DNA of 59,388 bases from Mycobacteriaceae bacterium (GCA_019749805.1 JAIEPH010000109.1:1-59388); one strand, 5' to 3'; counted from the stretch's first letter, positions 46,411 to 55,157 are shown. Program-made: numbers and translations. Notes: generated by a model not told the origin, from the letters alone.

Positions 46411-47187
46411 TTGGACGCGCTAATCGACGATGAACACCACCTGACGCGCGGTCGAAGAGATCCGTTGTCATCTGCCGAGGTCAGCGGGCCGCGCGCTCCG
46501 GTCGTTGACGACCTTCCCCAGGGCCTGGCCGACACGGTCGCAGACCTCATCGGACGGCCACGTGCCCGCGGCTGGATCCATCTGTGCTCCGCGATCACCG
46601 CTACTGCGGGCGGCCTGGCGCTCGTTTCCGTAGCCGTCATCGAGTCGTTGCCGAAGGCGATTCTCGCGACGCTGATCTACACCGTCACCGTCGTCGCGAT
46701 GTTCAGCATCAGCGCCGTTTATCACCGCAATCACTGGCACAACCCGGCAGCTCTGAAATGGATGAAGCGCCTCGACCATTCGGCGATCTTCATCTTCATC
46801 GCCGGTAGCTATACGCCGTTCGCCCTCTTGGCGATGCCGCCGAGCACCGGCAACCTCGTACTGACCATCGTGTGGACCGGCGCCGCCGCCGGCGTGGCAC
46901 TCAAGATGTGGTGGCCATCGGCACCGCGGTGGGTGGGAGTGCCGCTCTACCTTCTGCTCGGCTGGGTCGCTATCTGGTTCGCAGGCAGCCTGCTCGACGG
47001 TGGTGGTCCGATCGTCGTCGGGCTGCTCGTCCTCGGCGGAGTCCTCTACAACGTGGGAGCCATCCTGTACGCCATTCGTTGGCCGAACCCGTGGCCGCAT
47101 ACGTTCGGCTATCACGAGTTCTTTCACGCCTTCACTGCGGCCGCAGCCGTAAGTCATTATGCCGCAGTCTGGTTCGTCGTCCTCTAG
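46411..47187 (+). CDS. Hemolysin III / PAQR-family membrane protein
   Basis: Seven-transmembrane protein. Signature residues: SAVYHRNHW, LDHSAIFIFIAGSYTPF and FGYHEFFHAFTAAAAVSHY, the Ser/His/Asp zinc-hydrolase-like pattern of PAQR proteins. 258 aa if it starts at TTG 46411 (LDALIDDEHH), which has a gggagagg upstream; no in-frame ATG or GTG is well placed, so the start is uncertain. Family name notwithstanding, haemolytic activity is not implied. Confidence 0.85.
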   Translation: MDALIDDEHHLTRGRRDPLSSAEVSGPRAPVVDDLPQGLADTVADLIGRPRARGWIHLCSAITATAGGLALVSVAVIESLPKAILATLIYTVTVVAMFSISAVYHRNHWHNPAALKWMKRLDHSAIFIFIAGSYTPFALLAMPPSTGNLVLTIVWTGAAAGVALKMWWPSAPRWVGVPLYLLLGWVAIWFAGSLLDGGGPIVVGLLVLGGVLYNVGAILYAIRWPNPWPHTFGYHEFFHAFTAAAAVSHYAAVWFVVL

Positions 47188-47203
47188 TTCGTGGGGTGCG
47201 CCG

Positions 47204-48010
47204 CTAGGCGGGGTCGGCGAACACCGGCCGCTCCCCTGACATGCCCGCCATCACCGCGGCGATCTGATTGGGCTTGCCGATCAGGTCAGACTGCAGCTCG
47301 GATTCGCGCCCGAGCGCCGCCGCGACGTCGTTGCTGACCCACGTCTCGTTGTAAAGCCTCTTCGCCGCGCGCACCGCATCGGGAGACTTCTGCGCAATCT
47401 CGTCGGCGAGCGCCAGCGCCGCCGCCAAGGGATCGTCGGCGGTCCTGGTGACCAATCCGATTGCGGCGGCATCGGCACCGGCCAGGATGCGGCCGGTGAA
47501 GGTCAGCTCCTTGGCGACATCGATCGGCAGCAGCCTGGGCAGCGTCTGCGTGATTCCCATGTCGGGCACCAGGCCCCACTTGATCTCCATGATCGACAGC
47601 CGTGCGTCCGGCGCGGCGATCCGGATGTCGGCGCCGAGCGCGATCTGCAGACCACCGCCGAAGCAGTTGCCGTGGATCGCGGCAATGACCGGCGCCGGGA
47701 CCAACGACCAGTCGTAGGTGACGCGCTGGGCGAAGTTGGCCACCCGATCGGCGTCGCGCGCCAGTAGACCGCCGGTGCCGTTGCCGCCTCCTGACATGAA
47801 GCTGGCGACGTCCAGGCCCGAACAGAAGCTCTTGCCGTCGCCGTGCAGGACCACCGCACGAATCGATGAGTCGCCCGCCACCTGCTCGGCCGCCCGGATC
47901 AGGGCATCGAACATGGCTTGATCGAGCGCATTGTGCTTGTCGGCGCGCACCATCGTCACCGTTGCCACACCCTCGGCCGCCGCCCGCACCAGCACTCTGT
48001 CTTCGCCCAT
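47204..48010 (-). CDS. Enoyl-CoA hydratase/isomerase (crotonase) family
   Basis: 268 aa. Oxyanion-hole blocks HGDGKSFCSGLD and AIHGNCFGGGLQIALGAD. The position of one hydratase catalytic Glu is Gln (GGGLQ), while EIKWGLVPDMG carries Glu and Asp eight residues apart, a pattern closer to dienoyl-CoA isomerases. The exact reaction is therefore uncertain. Start ATG 48010. Convergent with the PAQR gene. Confidence 0.9.
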   Translation of the reverse strand: MGEDRVLVRAAAEGVATVTMVRADKHNALDQAMFDALIRAAEQVAGDSSIRAVVLHGDGKSFCSGLDVASFMSGGGNGTGGLLARDADRVANFAQRVTYDWSLVPAPVIAAIHGNCFGGGLQIALGADIRIAAPDARLSIMEIKWGLVPDMGITQTLPRLLPIDVAKELTFTGRILAGADAAAIGLVTRTADDPLAAALALADEIAQKSPDAVRAAKRLYNETWVSNDVAAALGRESELQSDLIGKPNQIAAVMAGMSGERPVFADPA

Positions 48011-48084
48011 GCGTGCAATCTACCGACCGGTTGGGTCGGAGAATCTGCCAGCCGCCGCGACGACCGAAATGCTTCAGACGTGTA

Positions 48085-48111
48085 TTGCACGGTGCGTCCC
48101 CGCGCTAGTCT
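48085..48111 (+). promoter_or_regulatory. Possible leaderless promoter for the peroxiredoxin fusion
   Basis: ttgcac (48085-48090), 15-bp spacer, tagtct (48106-48111), then 6 nt to ATG 48118. The spacing implies transcription starting at or next to the start codon; no Shine-Dalgarno sequence is present. Confidence 0.45.
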
Positions 48112-48117
48112 TTGCCG

Positions 48118-49092
48118 ATGATCGCAGGCGACAAGGCGCCTGATTTCACGCTGCTGGATCACACGGGCCGAGCACGGACGCTGTCCGGACTCCTTTCCGA
48201 AGGGCCGGTCGTGCTGTTCTTCTACCCCTTGGCGTCCTCCCCGATGTGTACGGCCCAGGCGTGTCATTTTCGGGACCTGAGCAACGAATTCGCCGCGGTG
48301 GGTGCCCATCGTGTGGGCATCAGCACCGACACCGTCGACAAGCAGGCCCACTTCGCCCAGCAGCGCTCGTTCGACTATCCGCTGCTGTCCGACGTGGACG
48401 GCGTGGTGTCGGAAATGTTCGGGGTGCGCCGCGGCAGGCTCGCCAAGCTGCAGAAGTCCTTGGCGACACGCGAGGCGCCCCGACGCGGCAGGCACACACG
48501 GCGCCGTGGCCTGCTGGCCCGGCTGCTGCCGGTCAGGCGGACGACGTTCGTCATCGGCACCGATCGCACCGTGCTCAAGGTCGTCTCCACCGAGCTGCGC
48601 GCATCGGTGCACGCCGACCAGGCCTTGTGGTTCCTGCAGAACCTGCACCTGCCGCATGCCAGAGGCACGCACTCCGCCGCGCAACAGCCGCGGACGGAAG
48701 CCAGACCGATCGGCGATCTTTTCATCGAACCGGAGGCCGCCGCGCGCGAGCCGAGTCTGGTCCGGCCATACGCGCTGACGGCCGGCCGCACCGATACCGA
48801 TGTCGAGGTGCCCCTCGAGGCTCCGGTCCAAGCGGTCGCCACGACGACAAAGCCGCCGCGCTGGCCGAAAAATGATGTGCGAGGCCAGATCCTGACATAC
48901 TGCGCGCGCAGCCGCTCGGTCGCCGAGATCGCCGCTGCGCTCTCGTTACCGCTCGGGGCGACGCGGTTCCTGGTCGGCGATCTCGTGAGACACGGCTATT
49001 TACGGGTGAACGCCACCCCCGGCGACTCGATGACGATCGAGGAACGACGCGAACTGTTGACGAGGACGCTGCGCGGCCTACGCGCGCTCTGA
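48118..49092 (+). CDS. Peroxiredoxin (BCP type) fused to a DUF742 domain
   Basis: 324 aa. Residues 1-150 are a thioredoxin-fold peroxiredoxin: FTLLDHTGRARTLSG, peroxidatic Cys44 in SSPMCTAQACHF with Cys49 (C-x4-C, as in BCP). A basic linker (RRGRHTRRRGLLARLL) interrupts the end of the fold. Residues about 218-324 match DUF742: SLVRPYALTAGRTDTD, SVAEIAAALSLPLGATRFLV, GDLVRHGYLRV. DUF742 proteins normally stand alone in conservons beside a histidine kinase, roadblock protein and GTPase; none is nearby. Predicted peroxide-sensing or DNA-binding hybrid; inference. Confidence 0.85.
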   Translation: MIAGDKAPDFTLLDHTGRARTLSGLLSEGPVVLFFYPLASSPMCTAQACHFRDLSNEFAAVGAHRVGISTDTVDKQAHFAQQRSFDYPLLSDVDGVVSEMFGVRRGRLAKLQKSLATREAPRRGRHTRRRGLLARLLPVRRTTFVIGTDRTVLKVVSTELRASVHADQALWFLQNLHLPHARGTHSAAQQPRTEARPIGDLFIEPEAAAREPSLVRPYALTAGRTDTDVEVPLEAPVQAVATTTKPPRWPKNDVRGQILTYCARSRSVAEIAAALSLPLGATRFLVGDLVRHGYLRVNATPGDSMTIEERRELLTRTLRGLRAL

Positions 49093-49191
49093 GCGGGTCG
49101 ATCCGTTCAAACCGGTGAGACGACTGACCACAGATCGTTCACCACGAACGAACCTACTAGCGAGTGGTGATGCGAGTGGCCTCGGCGGTCG

Positions 49192-49575
49192 TTATGGATG
49201 TGTCAGACCTGGCAAGCAATTGATGAACGGTATGCACGGTGGAGGCGGTGGCGCCGGCGGGCCGGGCGGTTGCCCCTGGATGATCACCGGTTCGGTCAGC
49301 GGCGCCGCGGGGTCGAAGTAGAAGGTGTGGCAGACGTTCATATCCCAGTTCGGTATCGGGTCCATGCCCGAGCCTGGACACCACAGCTGACCACAGACGC
49401 CGTTCGCGTCGCAGGTGCCCGGCGGCCCCTCGGGCGGCGCACACGGCGGAGTATTCGCGTTCGACGGTGAACAGAACGGTGCAGCGTTCGCCGCAGGCGC
49501 CAACACGGCTACGACATTCATGCCGACGGAGGCAAACGTGGCCGTCGCACACGCTGCGATAAGGGCTTTGTGCAT
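49192..49575 (-). CDS. Secreted Cys/Pro-rich protein of unknown function
   Basis: 127 aa. Signal peptide (MHKALIAACATATFASVG, cleaved after PAANA), then a mature part with eight Cys (APFCSPSN, PPCAPP, GTCDANGVCGQLWCPG, MNVCHTF, PPPCIPFINCLPG) and many Pro. The pattern suggests disulfide-stabilised secreted protein. ATG 49575 chosen over 49614 because it gives a proper signal. Function unknown. Confidence 0.75.
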   Translation of the reverse strand: MHKALIAACATATFASVGMNVVAVLAPAANAAPFCSPSNANTPPCAPPEGPPGTCDANGVCGQLWCPGSGMDPIPNWDMNVCHTFYFDPAAPLTEPVIIQGQPPGPPAPPPPPCIPFINCLPGLTHP

Positions 49576-49670
49576 GTGGCCAGTGAACCGCGCCGAGTTG
49601 CCTACCGAACCCAATATCTACATCCGGCGCATGAGTACTAACGTCGATGGCACCGACGATGGAGGTGCGC

Positions 49671-50069
49671 GTGGCCGGACGGATTCCCCTGGTTGACTAC
49701 CTGGTGCTGGACGGCGACGAGCCGCATCTGGTCGCGCAGCAATGTGCGAACTGCGGCGCCCGGTTCTTCGACCGGCGCAACGCGTGCGCCGGCTGTTTCG
49801 CCTCCGACTTCACGACGGTGCCGATCCCGACCGAGGGCGTGGTGCGGGCATTCACGGTCGTCGCCTTCGCCGCACCGGGCATCCCCGTTCCGTTCGTCGC
49901 CGCGGTCGTCGATTGCGGGGGGACGCAGGTGCGCGCCAACCTCATCAACGTCGAGCCCGACGCCGAGCACGTCCGCGACGGCATGAAGGTGCGACTCGCC
50001 ACCCACTCGATCGGCACCGATTCCGAGGGCACCGAGGCCATCGGCTTCGGCTTCGAGCCCGTCGACTGA
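49671..50069 (+). CDS. DUF35 Zn-ribbon/OB-fold acyl-CoA-associated protein
   Basis: 132 aa. Rubredoxin-like zinc ribbon, Cys25, Cys28, Cys39, Cys42 (QQCANCGARFFDRRNACAGC), followed by an OB fold. Such proteins are obligate partners or CoA-binding subunits of thiolases and MaoC-type hydratases. GTG 49671 with ggagg upstream is preferred; ATG 49647 and 49659 are in frame. The thiolase gene begins 36 bp later, so the two are likely a complex. Confidence 0.88.
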   Translation: MAGRIPLVDYLVLDGDEPHLVAQQCANCGARFFDRRNACAGCFASDFTTVPIPTEGVVRAFTVVAFAAPGIPVPFVAAVVDCGGTQVRANLINVEPDAEHVRDGMKVRLATHSIGTDSEGTEAIGFGFEPVD

Positions 50070-50105
50070 CCCGACCCCCATCCATCTGGCGAAGGAGTTT
50101 CAACG

Positions 50106-51317
50106 ATGAGCGCAAGCGACGAGGTGTGGATTGTCGGCATTCAGATGACCAAGTTCGGCAAGCACCCCGACCTGGACACCGTCGACCTGGCGGCCGAGGC
50201 GGCGACGGGAGCACTCGCCGACGCAGGGGTCACGATGGCTGACATCGGCGTGATAGCCGCGGGCAACCTGATGAACGCGAGTGCCGGTATCGGACAACAA
50301 CTTCAGAAGCAAATCGGTCAGACCGGCATCCCCGTCTACAACGTCGCCAACGCGTGCGCGACCGGCGCGACGGCGCTGCGGACCGCCATCATGGCGGTGA
50401 AGGCAGGCGAAGTCGACTACGGTCTGGCAGTCGGCGTCGAAAAGCTTTCCGGCGCAGGTCTGCTCGGCGGGGGCGGTTCGAAGAAGAAGGACGCCGACAC
50501 CTGGACGCCTGCCGGCCGGTACGGCGCGGTCGCGCCGATCGACGGCCGGATCGGCACCGAGACCATGCCGGGCGTATTCGCGCAGATCGGCATGGAGTAC
50601 GGCCACAAGTACGGCGGCACCAGCTTCGAGTTGTTCGCCAAGATCAGCGAGAAGAATCACGCGCACTCGACACTGAATCCGCTTGCGTCCTACCAGAAGA
50701 GGTTCACGCTGGAACAGATCATGAACGACGTTATGATCGCGTACCCCAACACCCGTCCGATGTGCTCGGCCAACTGTGACGGCGCGGCCGCCGCGGTCGT
50801 GTGCAACGGCGAGACGCTGGCTTCGCTGCCGCTCGAGCAGCGGCGCCGAGCGGTGAAGGTGGCAGCCTCGGTGCTGACCACCGACCCCTATGAAGAGGGG
50901 TGCCAGGTGCTGCCCAACGTGAACACGTTGACGCGCAAGGCCGCTGCCATCGCCTACGAGCAGGCCGGCGTCGGGCCGAACGATCTCGATCTGGTCGAGC
51001 TACACGACTGCTTCGCCACTGCGGAACTGGTGCACTACGACAACCTGATGCTCTGTGAAGAGGGCGGGGCCGCTGACTTCTTCAATTCCGGCGCCACCTG
51101 GCGCGACGGCTCGACCCCGGTGAACGTGTCCGGCGGGCTCGAGTCGAAGGGGCATCCCATTGCCGCGACCGGTATCGCCAACGTCTGGGAGATCTGCCAC
51201 CATCTGCGCGGCGAGGCGGGTGACCGTCAGATCGAGAACGCAAAGGTCGGGTTGGCCCACGTGATCGGACTGGGATCTGCCTGCGGCGTCCACATTCTGG
51301 AGAAATCCGCCGCGTAA
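50106..51317 (+). CDS. Thiolase (SCP2/lipid-transfer type)
   Basis: 403 aa. Nucleophile Cys84 in NVANACATGATALR; His residues in VELHDCF and SKGHPIAATG. This non-decarboxylating thiolase class often acts with DUF35 partners in degradation of sterol or branched acyl-CoAs. ATG 50106 follows aaggag. Partner: the DUF35 gene just upstream. Substrate not evident. Confidence 0.93.
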   Translation: MSASDEVWIVGIQMTKFGKHPDLDTVDLAAEAATGALADAGVTMADIGVIAAGNLMNASAGIGQQLQKQIGQTGIPVYNVANACATGATALRTAIMAVKAGEVDYGLAVGVEKLSGAGLLGGGGSKKKDADTWTPAGRYGAVAPIDGRIGTETMPGVFAQIGMEYGHKYGGTSFELFAKISEKNHAHSTLNPLASYQKRFTLEQIMNDVMIAYPNTRPMCSANCDGAAAAVVCNGETLASLPLEQRRRAVKVAASVLTTDPYEEGCQVLPNVNTLTRKAAAIAYEQAGVGPNDLDLVELHDCFATAELVHYDNLMLCEEGGAADFFNSGATWRDGSTPVNVSGGLESKGHPIAATGIANVWEICHHLRGEAGDRQIENAKVGLAHVIGLGSACGVHILEKSAA

Positions 51318-51340
51318 GCCAGGGCCCTGATCAATCGTTG

Positions 51341-51368
51341 TGGAGCTAGGGGATTCGAACCCGTGACC
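51341..51368 (-). other. tRNA/tmRNA 3'-end-like remnant
   Basis: On the minus strand the sequence reads gggttcgaatcccc followed by tagctcca, i.e. a T-arm and half an acceptor stem. The T-stem has one mismatch and no 5' half is found next to it. tagctcca resembles the 3' acceptor half of tmRNA (5' ggggcta). Such pieces mark attachment sites of integrative elements. Not a functional RNA. Confidence 0.45.
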
Positions 51369-51424
51369 TTCTCGAACGTACCTTGACGCAGAAGCCTCGA
51401 CATTTCGATGCTGTATGCCGTGTG

Positions 51425-51997
51425 TCAATGCAATTCGTCGATCGCCTTATCGAGTCGTCGTAACGACTGCCGGACCAGTGCCGGCATCGATGTGCGATTT
51501 GCAGGCTGCAGCCAACGTTGGAAGGCATCGCCGGCGGCCAGCACGCCAAGTTGAGCAGCGACGCGGGCGGTCTGTGCCTTTATCCCGCGTGCAACCAACG
51601 CATCGGACATGGCTGTCGTGAGCGCCGCGGCCTTGAGGAGGTCGCGTTCCTTGAGATCGGAATTGCGTTCGATCACTGCCTGGCGTCTGGCCAGGAAGCC
51701 TCGGCGGTCGTTGACGAAGCCGGTGGCGAACACGGCGAGGGCTGCGCCGATTGCTTCCATGGGACTGGCATCGCGAGGTGCATCGGCGATGGCGTTGGCG
51801 AACATGACGCGGTATGAATCCTGGCCGCGGAAGAGAATTTCCCGCTTGTCGGCGAAGTGGCGGAAGAACGTCCGCTTGGTCAATCCGGCACGCTCGGCGA
51901 TCTCCACCACCGTGACGTCCTCATATCCGCGGTCGGTGAACAACTCGACCGCGGCGACTGCCAGCCGTTCAGCCGCATTTGGTTCCCACCGACTCAT
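51425..51997 (-). CDS. TetR-family regulator next to the envelope operon
   Basis: 190 aa. Helix-turn-helix AAVELFTDRGYEDVTVVEIA, ERAGLTKRTFFRHFADKREI. The C-terminal domain has an unusual run AQLGVLAAGDAFQRWLQ. Divergent from the operon at 52220-55702, with a 40-bp gap to the decayed copy; a short dyad tagggcgcagcggaacccta (52008-52027, 5-bp arms) in the gap may be its operator. Confidence 0.9.
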   Translation of the reverse strand: MSRWEPNAAERLAVAAVELFTDRGYEDVTVVEIAERAGLTKRTFFRHFADKREILFRGQDSYRVMFANAIADAPRDASPMEAIGAALAVFATGFVNDRRGFLARRQAVIERNSDLKERDLLKAAALTTAMSDALVARGIKAQTARVAAQLGVLAAGDAFQRWLQPANRTSMPALVRQSLRRLDKAIDELH

Positions 51998-52036
51998 GTC
52001 CGCATCCTAGGGCGCAGCGGAACCCTATGGCATCAG

Positions 52037-52219
52037 GTGTCGTACGGGCATCTTCGACAAAGTGGGGGGTTATCCCCCACGACACCGGCGTTGTTGATCG
52101 GCATGCTCATGGTGATGTCACAACTCGGCGTACCTGCGGCGCGGGCCGAGCGGCCAGGTCACCCTCGGTCAGTCCGGCATCTATTCGGCGACACTGAAAG
52201 TCGCCAGGGCCGGGCCGTG
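52037..52219 (+). pseudogene. Decayed partial duplicate of the downstream operon's first gene
   Basis: From GTG 52037 the reading frame matches the start of the next gene: signal-like SGGLSPTTPALL, then an Ala/Leu-rich stretch to AARAE, corresponding to GGLSPAAPALL...TARAD. After about 52160 the match jumps about 200 bp ahead, and the DNA coding GIYSATLKVARAGPW (52170-52218) is in another frame. It is an internally deleted, frameshifted copy. The stretch ggggggttatccccc occurs in both copies. Confidence 0.75.
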
Positions 52220-53638
52220 GTGAGCTTCGCAACGACTGCGCAACAAGGTGGGGGGTTATCCCCCGCGGCACCGGCACTTTTGACCGTCATGCTGGCATTG
52301 ATGACACTGCTAGGCCTGCCTACGGCGCGGGCCGACGGCATCGGATCGGACGCAGACGTGCACGTCGCCCAGTCGCTCGGCGGTCGCGAATTGACCGTCA
52401 CGATCCGGCGAGTCGGCCCGGTCCTTGGGCCCCTGCACGTCGACGTTGTCACACATCGCGGCGACGCTCCAGGCGCGCTGCAACTCACCGCGTCGGCACC
52501 AGGAGCCACCACCAGCAGCGGGCAGGTGATCCTCGGGCTGCCCGGCATCTATTCGGCGACACTGACCGTCGACAGGGCCGGGCCGTGGGAACTGACCGTC
52601 GACGACGGCCACACCGCGGCGCGAATCCCGTTTCTGGTTCCCGCACAGGTGGTTCCGCCGTGGAAGAAAGCCAGTGACTACGGCTTCTTCGCCGCGGGAG
52701 CACTGCTAATCGTCTCGCTGGCGACGGCGTTGCGCGCCCGTCGCAACTGGATGGCGTTCGTCCCGGCCACCGGCATGATCGTCGCGCTGACAGTGGCTGT
52801 CACCGGCGCGACGCTGTCCGCGTACTCCCCGCCGCCCCCGCGGCCCGGCCACGACCTCGACCCGACCCTCAAGAACATCCGCGATCCCTACGCGCGCGTT
52901 GCGGCTAATTCGATTGATCCACAGGACTATTCGCGGCCGCCGGTGAACATGGCGGTATCCGTAGGCCAGTCCACGCTGCGGTTGTACCTCACCGACTCCG
53001 CCACGGGGCGACCCGCCGACGACCTGCTGATCCACCACGGCGCGCTGATGCATCTCATCGTCGTCGCACCCGGAGGCACCATGTCGCATGTGCATCCTGT
53101 CCGTGTCGCGCCGGGACGGTACGAGACGAAGTTCGAGACCGCCGAGCGCGGGACATATGCGATGGCCGCCGAAATCGCCAGGCGCGGTGGCGGGGTGCAA
53201 CTACTACGTGGCTCGGTCGACGGGCAATCGCCAGCCGCACCGCCGCCCGCGGCGCCACCCTCGCAAGGCGAGATCACCGCGACGGTCGCGCCGGCTGGCA
53301 GCCCGAGCACGATCCGGGCCAGGTTCGGAGACACCCCCGATCTGCAGCCGTGGCTCGGGATGGTCGGACACATGATGGTCGTCGGCCCACTGCCCGACGG
53401 CCCCGACGTCGGCAAACACGCACTGACAGCACCGATCTGGTCACATGCGCACGCCATGGTGCCGCCCGCACCTGGCGCCGTAGGCGGGCAGCCCGACGAA
53501 TCGGTGGCCCGGTACGGGCCCGAGATCGATTTCACCTACTCGTTCGCACTGCCTGGCCGCTACAGGGTATGGGTGCAGACCGAACGCGGCTACGCCATCC
53601 TCACCGCGCCAACCGAAGTCAGGGTCCGCCAACCGTGA
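52220..53638 (+). CDS. Envelope protein with His-rich metal-binding-like modules
   Basis: 472 aa from GTG 52220. N-terminal signal (SFATTAQQGGGLSPAAPALL to PTARA), an Ig-like domain (residues about 40-140), two transmembrane segments (GFFAAGALLIVSLATALRA; MIVALTVAVTGATLSAY), then a large extracytoplasmic part. That part has two modules with His clusters, LLIHHGALMHLIVVAPGG...HVHP and WLGMVGHMMVV...WSHAHAM, of the kind found in copper or heavy-metal proteins. Metal binding is inferred. First gene of four. Confidence 0.75.
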   Translation: MSFATTAQQGGGLSPAAPALLTVMLALMTLLGLPTARADGIGSDADVHVAQSLGGRELTVTIRRVGPVLGPLHVDVVTHRGDAPGALQLTASAPGATTSSGQVILGLPGIYSATLTVDRAGPWELTVDDGHTAARIPFLVPAQVVPPWKKASDYGFFAAGALLIVSLATALRARRNWMAFVPATGMIVALTVAVTGATLSAYSPPPPRPGHDLDPTLKNIRDPYARVAANSIDPQDYSRPPVNMAVSVGQSTLRLYLTDSATGRPADDLLIHHGALMHLIVVAPGGTMSHVHPVRVAPGRYETKFETAERGTYAMAAEIARRGGGVQLLRGSVDGQSPAAPPPAAPPSQGEITATVAPAGSPSTIRARFGDTPDLQPWLGMVGHMMVVGPLPDGPDVGKHALTAPIWSHAHAMVPPAPGAVGGQPDESVARYGPEIDFTYSFALPGRYRVWVQTERGYAILTAPTEVRVRQP

Positions 53639-54042
53639 GCCGCCAGCGCCTTATCGTCATCGCCGCGGTCGCCGCCGCCGTCGTCGGCGCCGGGATCTGG
53701 TTACGGTGGCCGCAACCGATGGACGATAGCGCGGCCGCCGCGACGGCAGGGCCGTACCTGGTTCAGCTCACCGGCGAGTCACCGAAGGTCGGGATCGGCC
53801 CGCTCACCGTCGAAATAACCGGTAACGGGGGCCAGCCCCCCACGCCGGACTCAGTCAGCTTCGAACCCGCTATGCCCCAAATGGGCCATGCCACAACACC
53901 TGTGGTCGCCGCCGCCCAAGGCGGCGGCCGGTACCGCGCCGACGTGAACCTCTCCATGACCGGGCAATGGGAGATCACGGTCCGCATCGGTGTCGGCGGC
54001 CAAGTGCACGAAGCAATTGTGAGCGTCACCCCCATCGGTTAG
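53635..54042 (+). CDS. YtkA-like membrane-anchored protein
   Basis: 135 aa. One N-terminal membrane anchor (RLIVIAAVAAAVVGAGIWL), then a YtkA/FixH-like beta-sandwich with PAMPQMGHATTPVVAAAQGG; the MPxMxH stretch could bind copper(I). GTG overlaps the preceding stop as GTGA, so it is translationally coupled. Function in metal delivery is inference. Confidence 0.75.
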   Translation: MSRQRLIVIAAVAAAVVGAGIWLRWPQPMDDSAAAATAGPYLVQLTGESPKVGIGPLTVEITGNGGQPPTPDSVSFEPAMPQMGHATTPVVAAAQGGGRYRADVNLSMTGQWEITVRIGVGGQVHEAIVSVTPIG

Positions 54043-54056
54043 AAAGGCACACCGCC

Positions 54057-55157
54057 ATGACGAGTGCGGATTCACCCGGCAAGTTGCCGGCGTTTGTCAT
54101 GCTCGCAGGCACCCTGATCTCGCTGTCCGGGTTGACCTGGGACATTGACTGGCACGAATACGTCGGGCCGGACAACTTCTTCACGCTGCCGCACCTGTTC
54201 ATCTATTCCGGCGGCGCGATCGCCGGGTTGACCAGCCTGGTGATGGTGTTGCGGGCCACCGACGCACAGCGCTATGGCCACGATCCCGATCCGGTCGTCG
54301 GCGGTCGCGCGGTCAAGGTGCTTGGCGTATTCGCCGCGCCGATCGGCTATCTGGTCGGCGGCATCGCCGCGGCATCGTTCCTGCTATACGGGCTGTGGGA
54401 TGAATGGTGGCACGGCCTGTACGGATTCGACGTGACCATCGCGTCGCCGCCACACCAAGGCTGGCTGACGTCGATCTGCGTCAGCATGATCGGCACCACG
54501 ATCGTATTCGCCGCAGCCCGCGAACACCGCTGGGGTCATCGGGGATTGCTCGTCGCGATCGCGGCGTTCGGGCAATACGCGTCGATCACGAGCAGCGCGC
54601 TGGACGACGTCAACCTGAGCGCGACCATCGACTGGGCCACCCTGACCTCCTTGGTCATTCCGCTCGTCTGCGTACTGCTCGGTTCTCAAGCCGTGCCGCG
54701 CGGCGGAGCCCTCGGCACCGGACTTCTCACACTGGTACTGAACCTGGTGACTTGGTCGTTCGCCGTCTGGGCGGTCGGCTGGTATGAGGACCTGCAGCAC
54801 TTCGCGCTTCGCGACTTCGTCGAGTTGGGCTTCCCCGTCGACATCGTGCTCATCCCCGCGATGGTTTTCGTGTTCGGCGTCGTCATCGAGCTCCTCCTGC
54901 GGTGGAGAGGCGCAAGCGCCTGGCTGCTGGCCGGTTCCGGCGCGGTGGGTGCGATCGCGATCACCTGGCTGCTCGGCTTGATTGGATCCGGCGGCGTTGA
55001 CCTGGGTGACGAGGGCGGGGGCGGGCCTGCGGGCAGCATCCTGCTGACGTGCGTCGTCGCGGGGCTGCTCGCGGGGGTGCTCGGCGGCGCGACATGGCGA
55101 CTCGGCCGGGCATTACGCGCATCGAATGCAACACCTGCCGTCGGTGCATCGGCATGA
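54057..55157 (+). CDS. Ten-transmembrane protein of unknown function
   Basis: 366 aa, about ten hydrophobic segments. Conserved-looking His/Trp residues at membrane edges: WDIDWHEYVG, LPHLFIYSGG, LWDEWWHGLYG, LQHFALRDF. These could form metal sites facing the outside. I do not recognise a named family; a transporter or membrane oxidase-like role is conceivable. ATG 54057 with agaaagg upstream; its stop overlaps the next ATG. Confidence 0.75.
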   Translation: MTSADSPGKLPAFVMLAGTLISLSGLTWDIDWHEYVGPDNFFTLPHLFIYSGGAIAGLTSLVMVLRATDAQRYGHDPDPVVGGRAVKVLGVFAAPIGYLVGGIAAASFLLYGLWDEWWHGLYGFDVTIASPPHQGWLTSICVSMIGTTIVFAAAREHRWGHRGLLVAIAAFGQYASITSSALDDVNLSATIDWATLTSLVIPLVCVLLGSQAVPRGGALGTGLLTLVLNLVTWSFAVWAVGWYEDLQHFALRDFVELGFPVDIVLIPAMVFVFGVVIELLLRWRGASAWLLAGSGAVGAIAITWLLGLIGSGGVDLGDEGGGGPAGSILLTCVVAGLLAGVLGGATWRLGRALRASNATPAVGASA

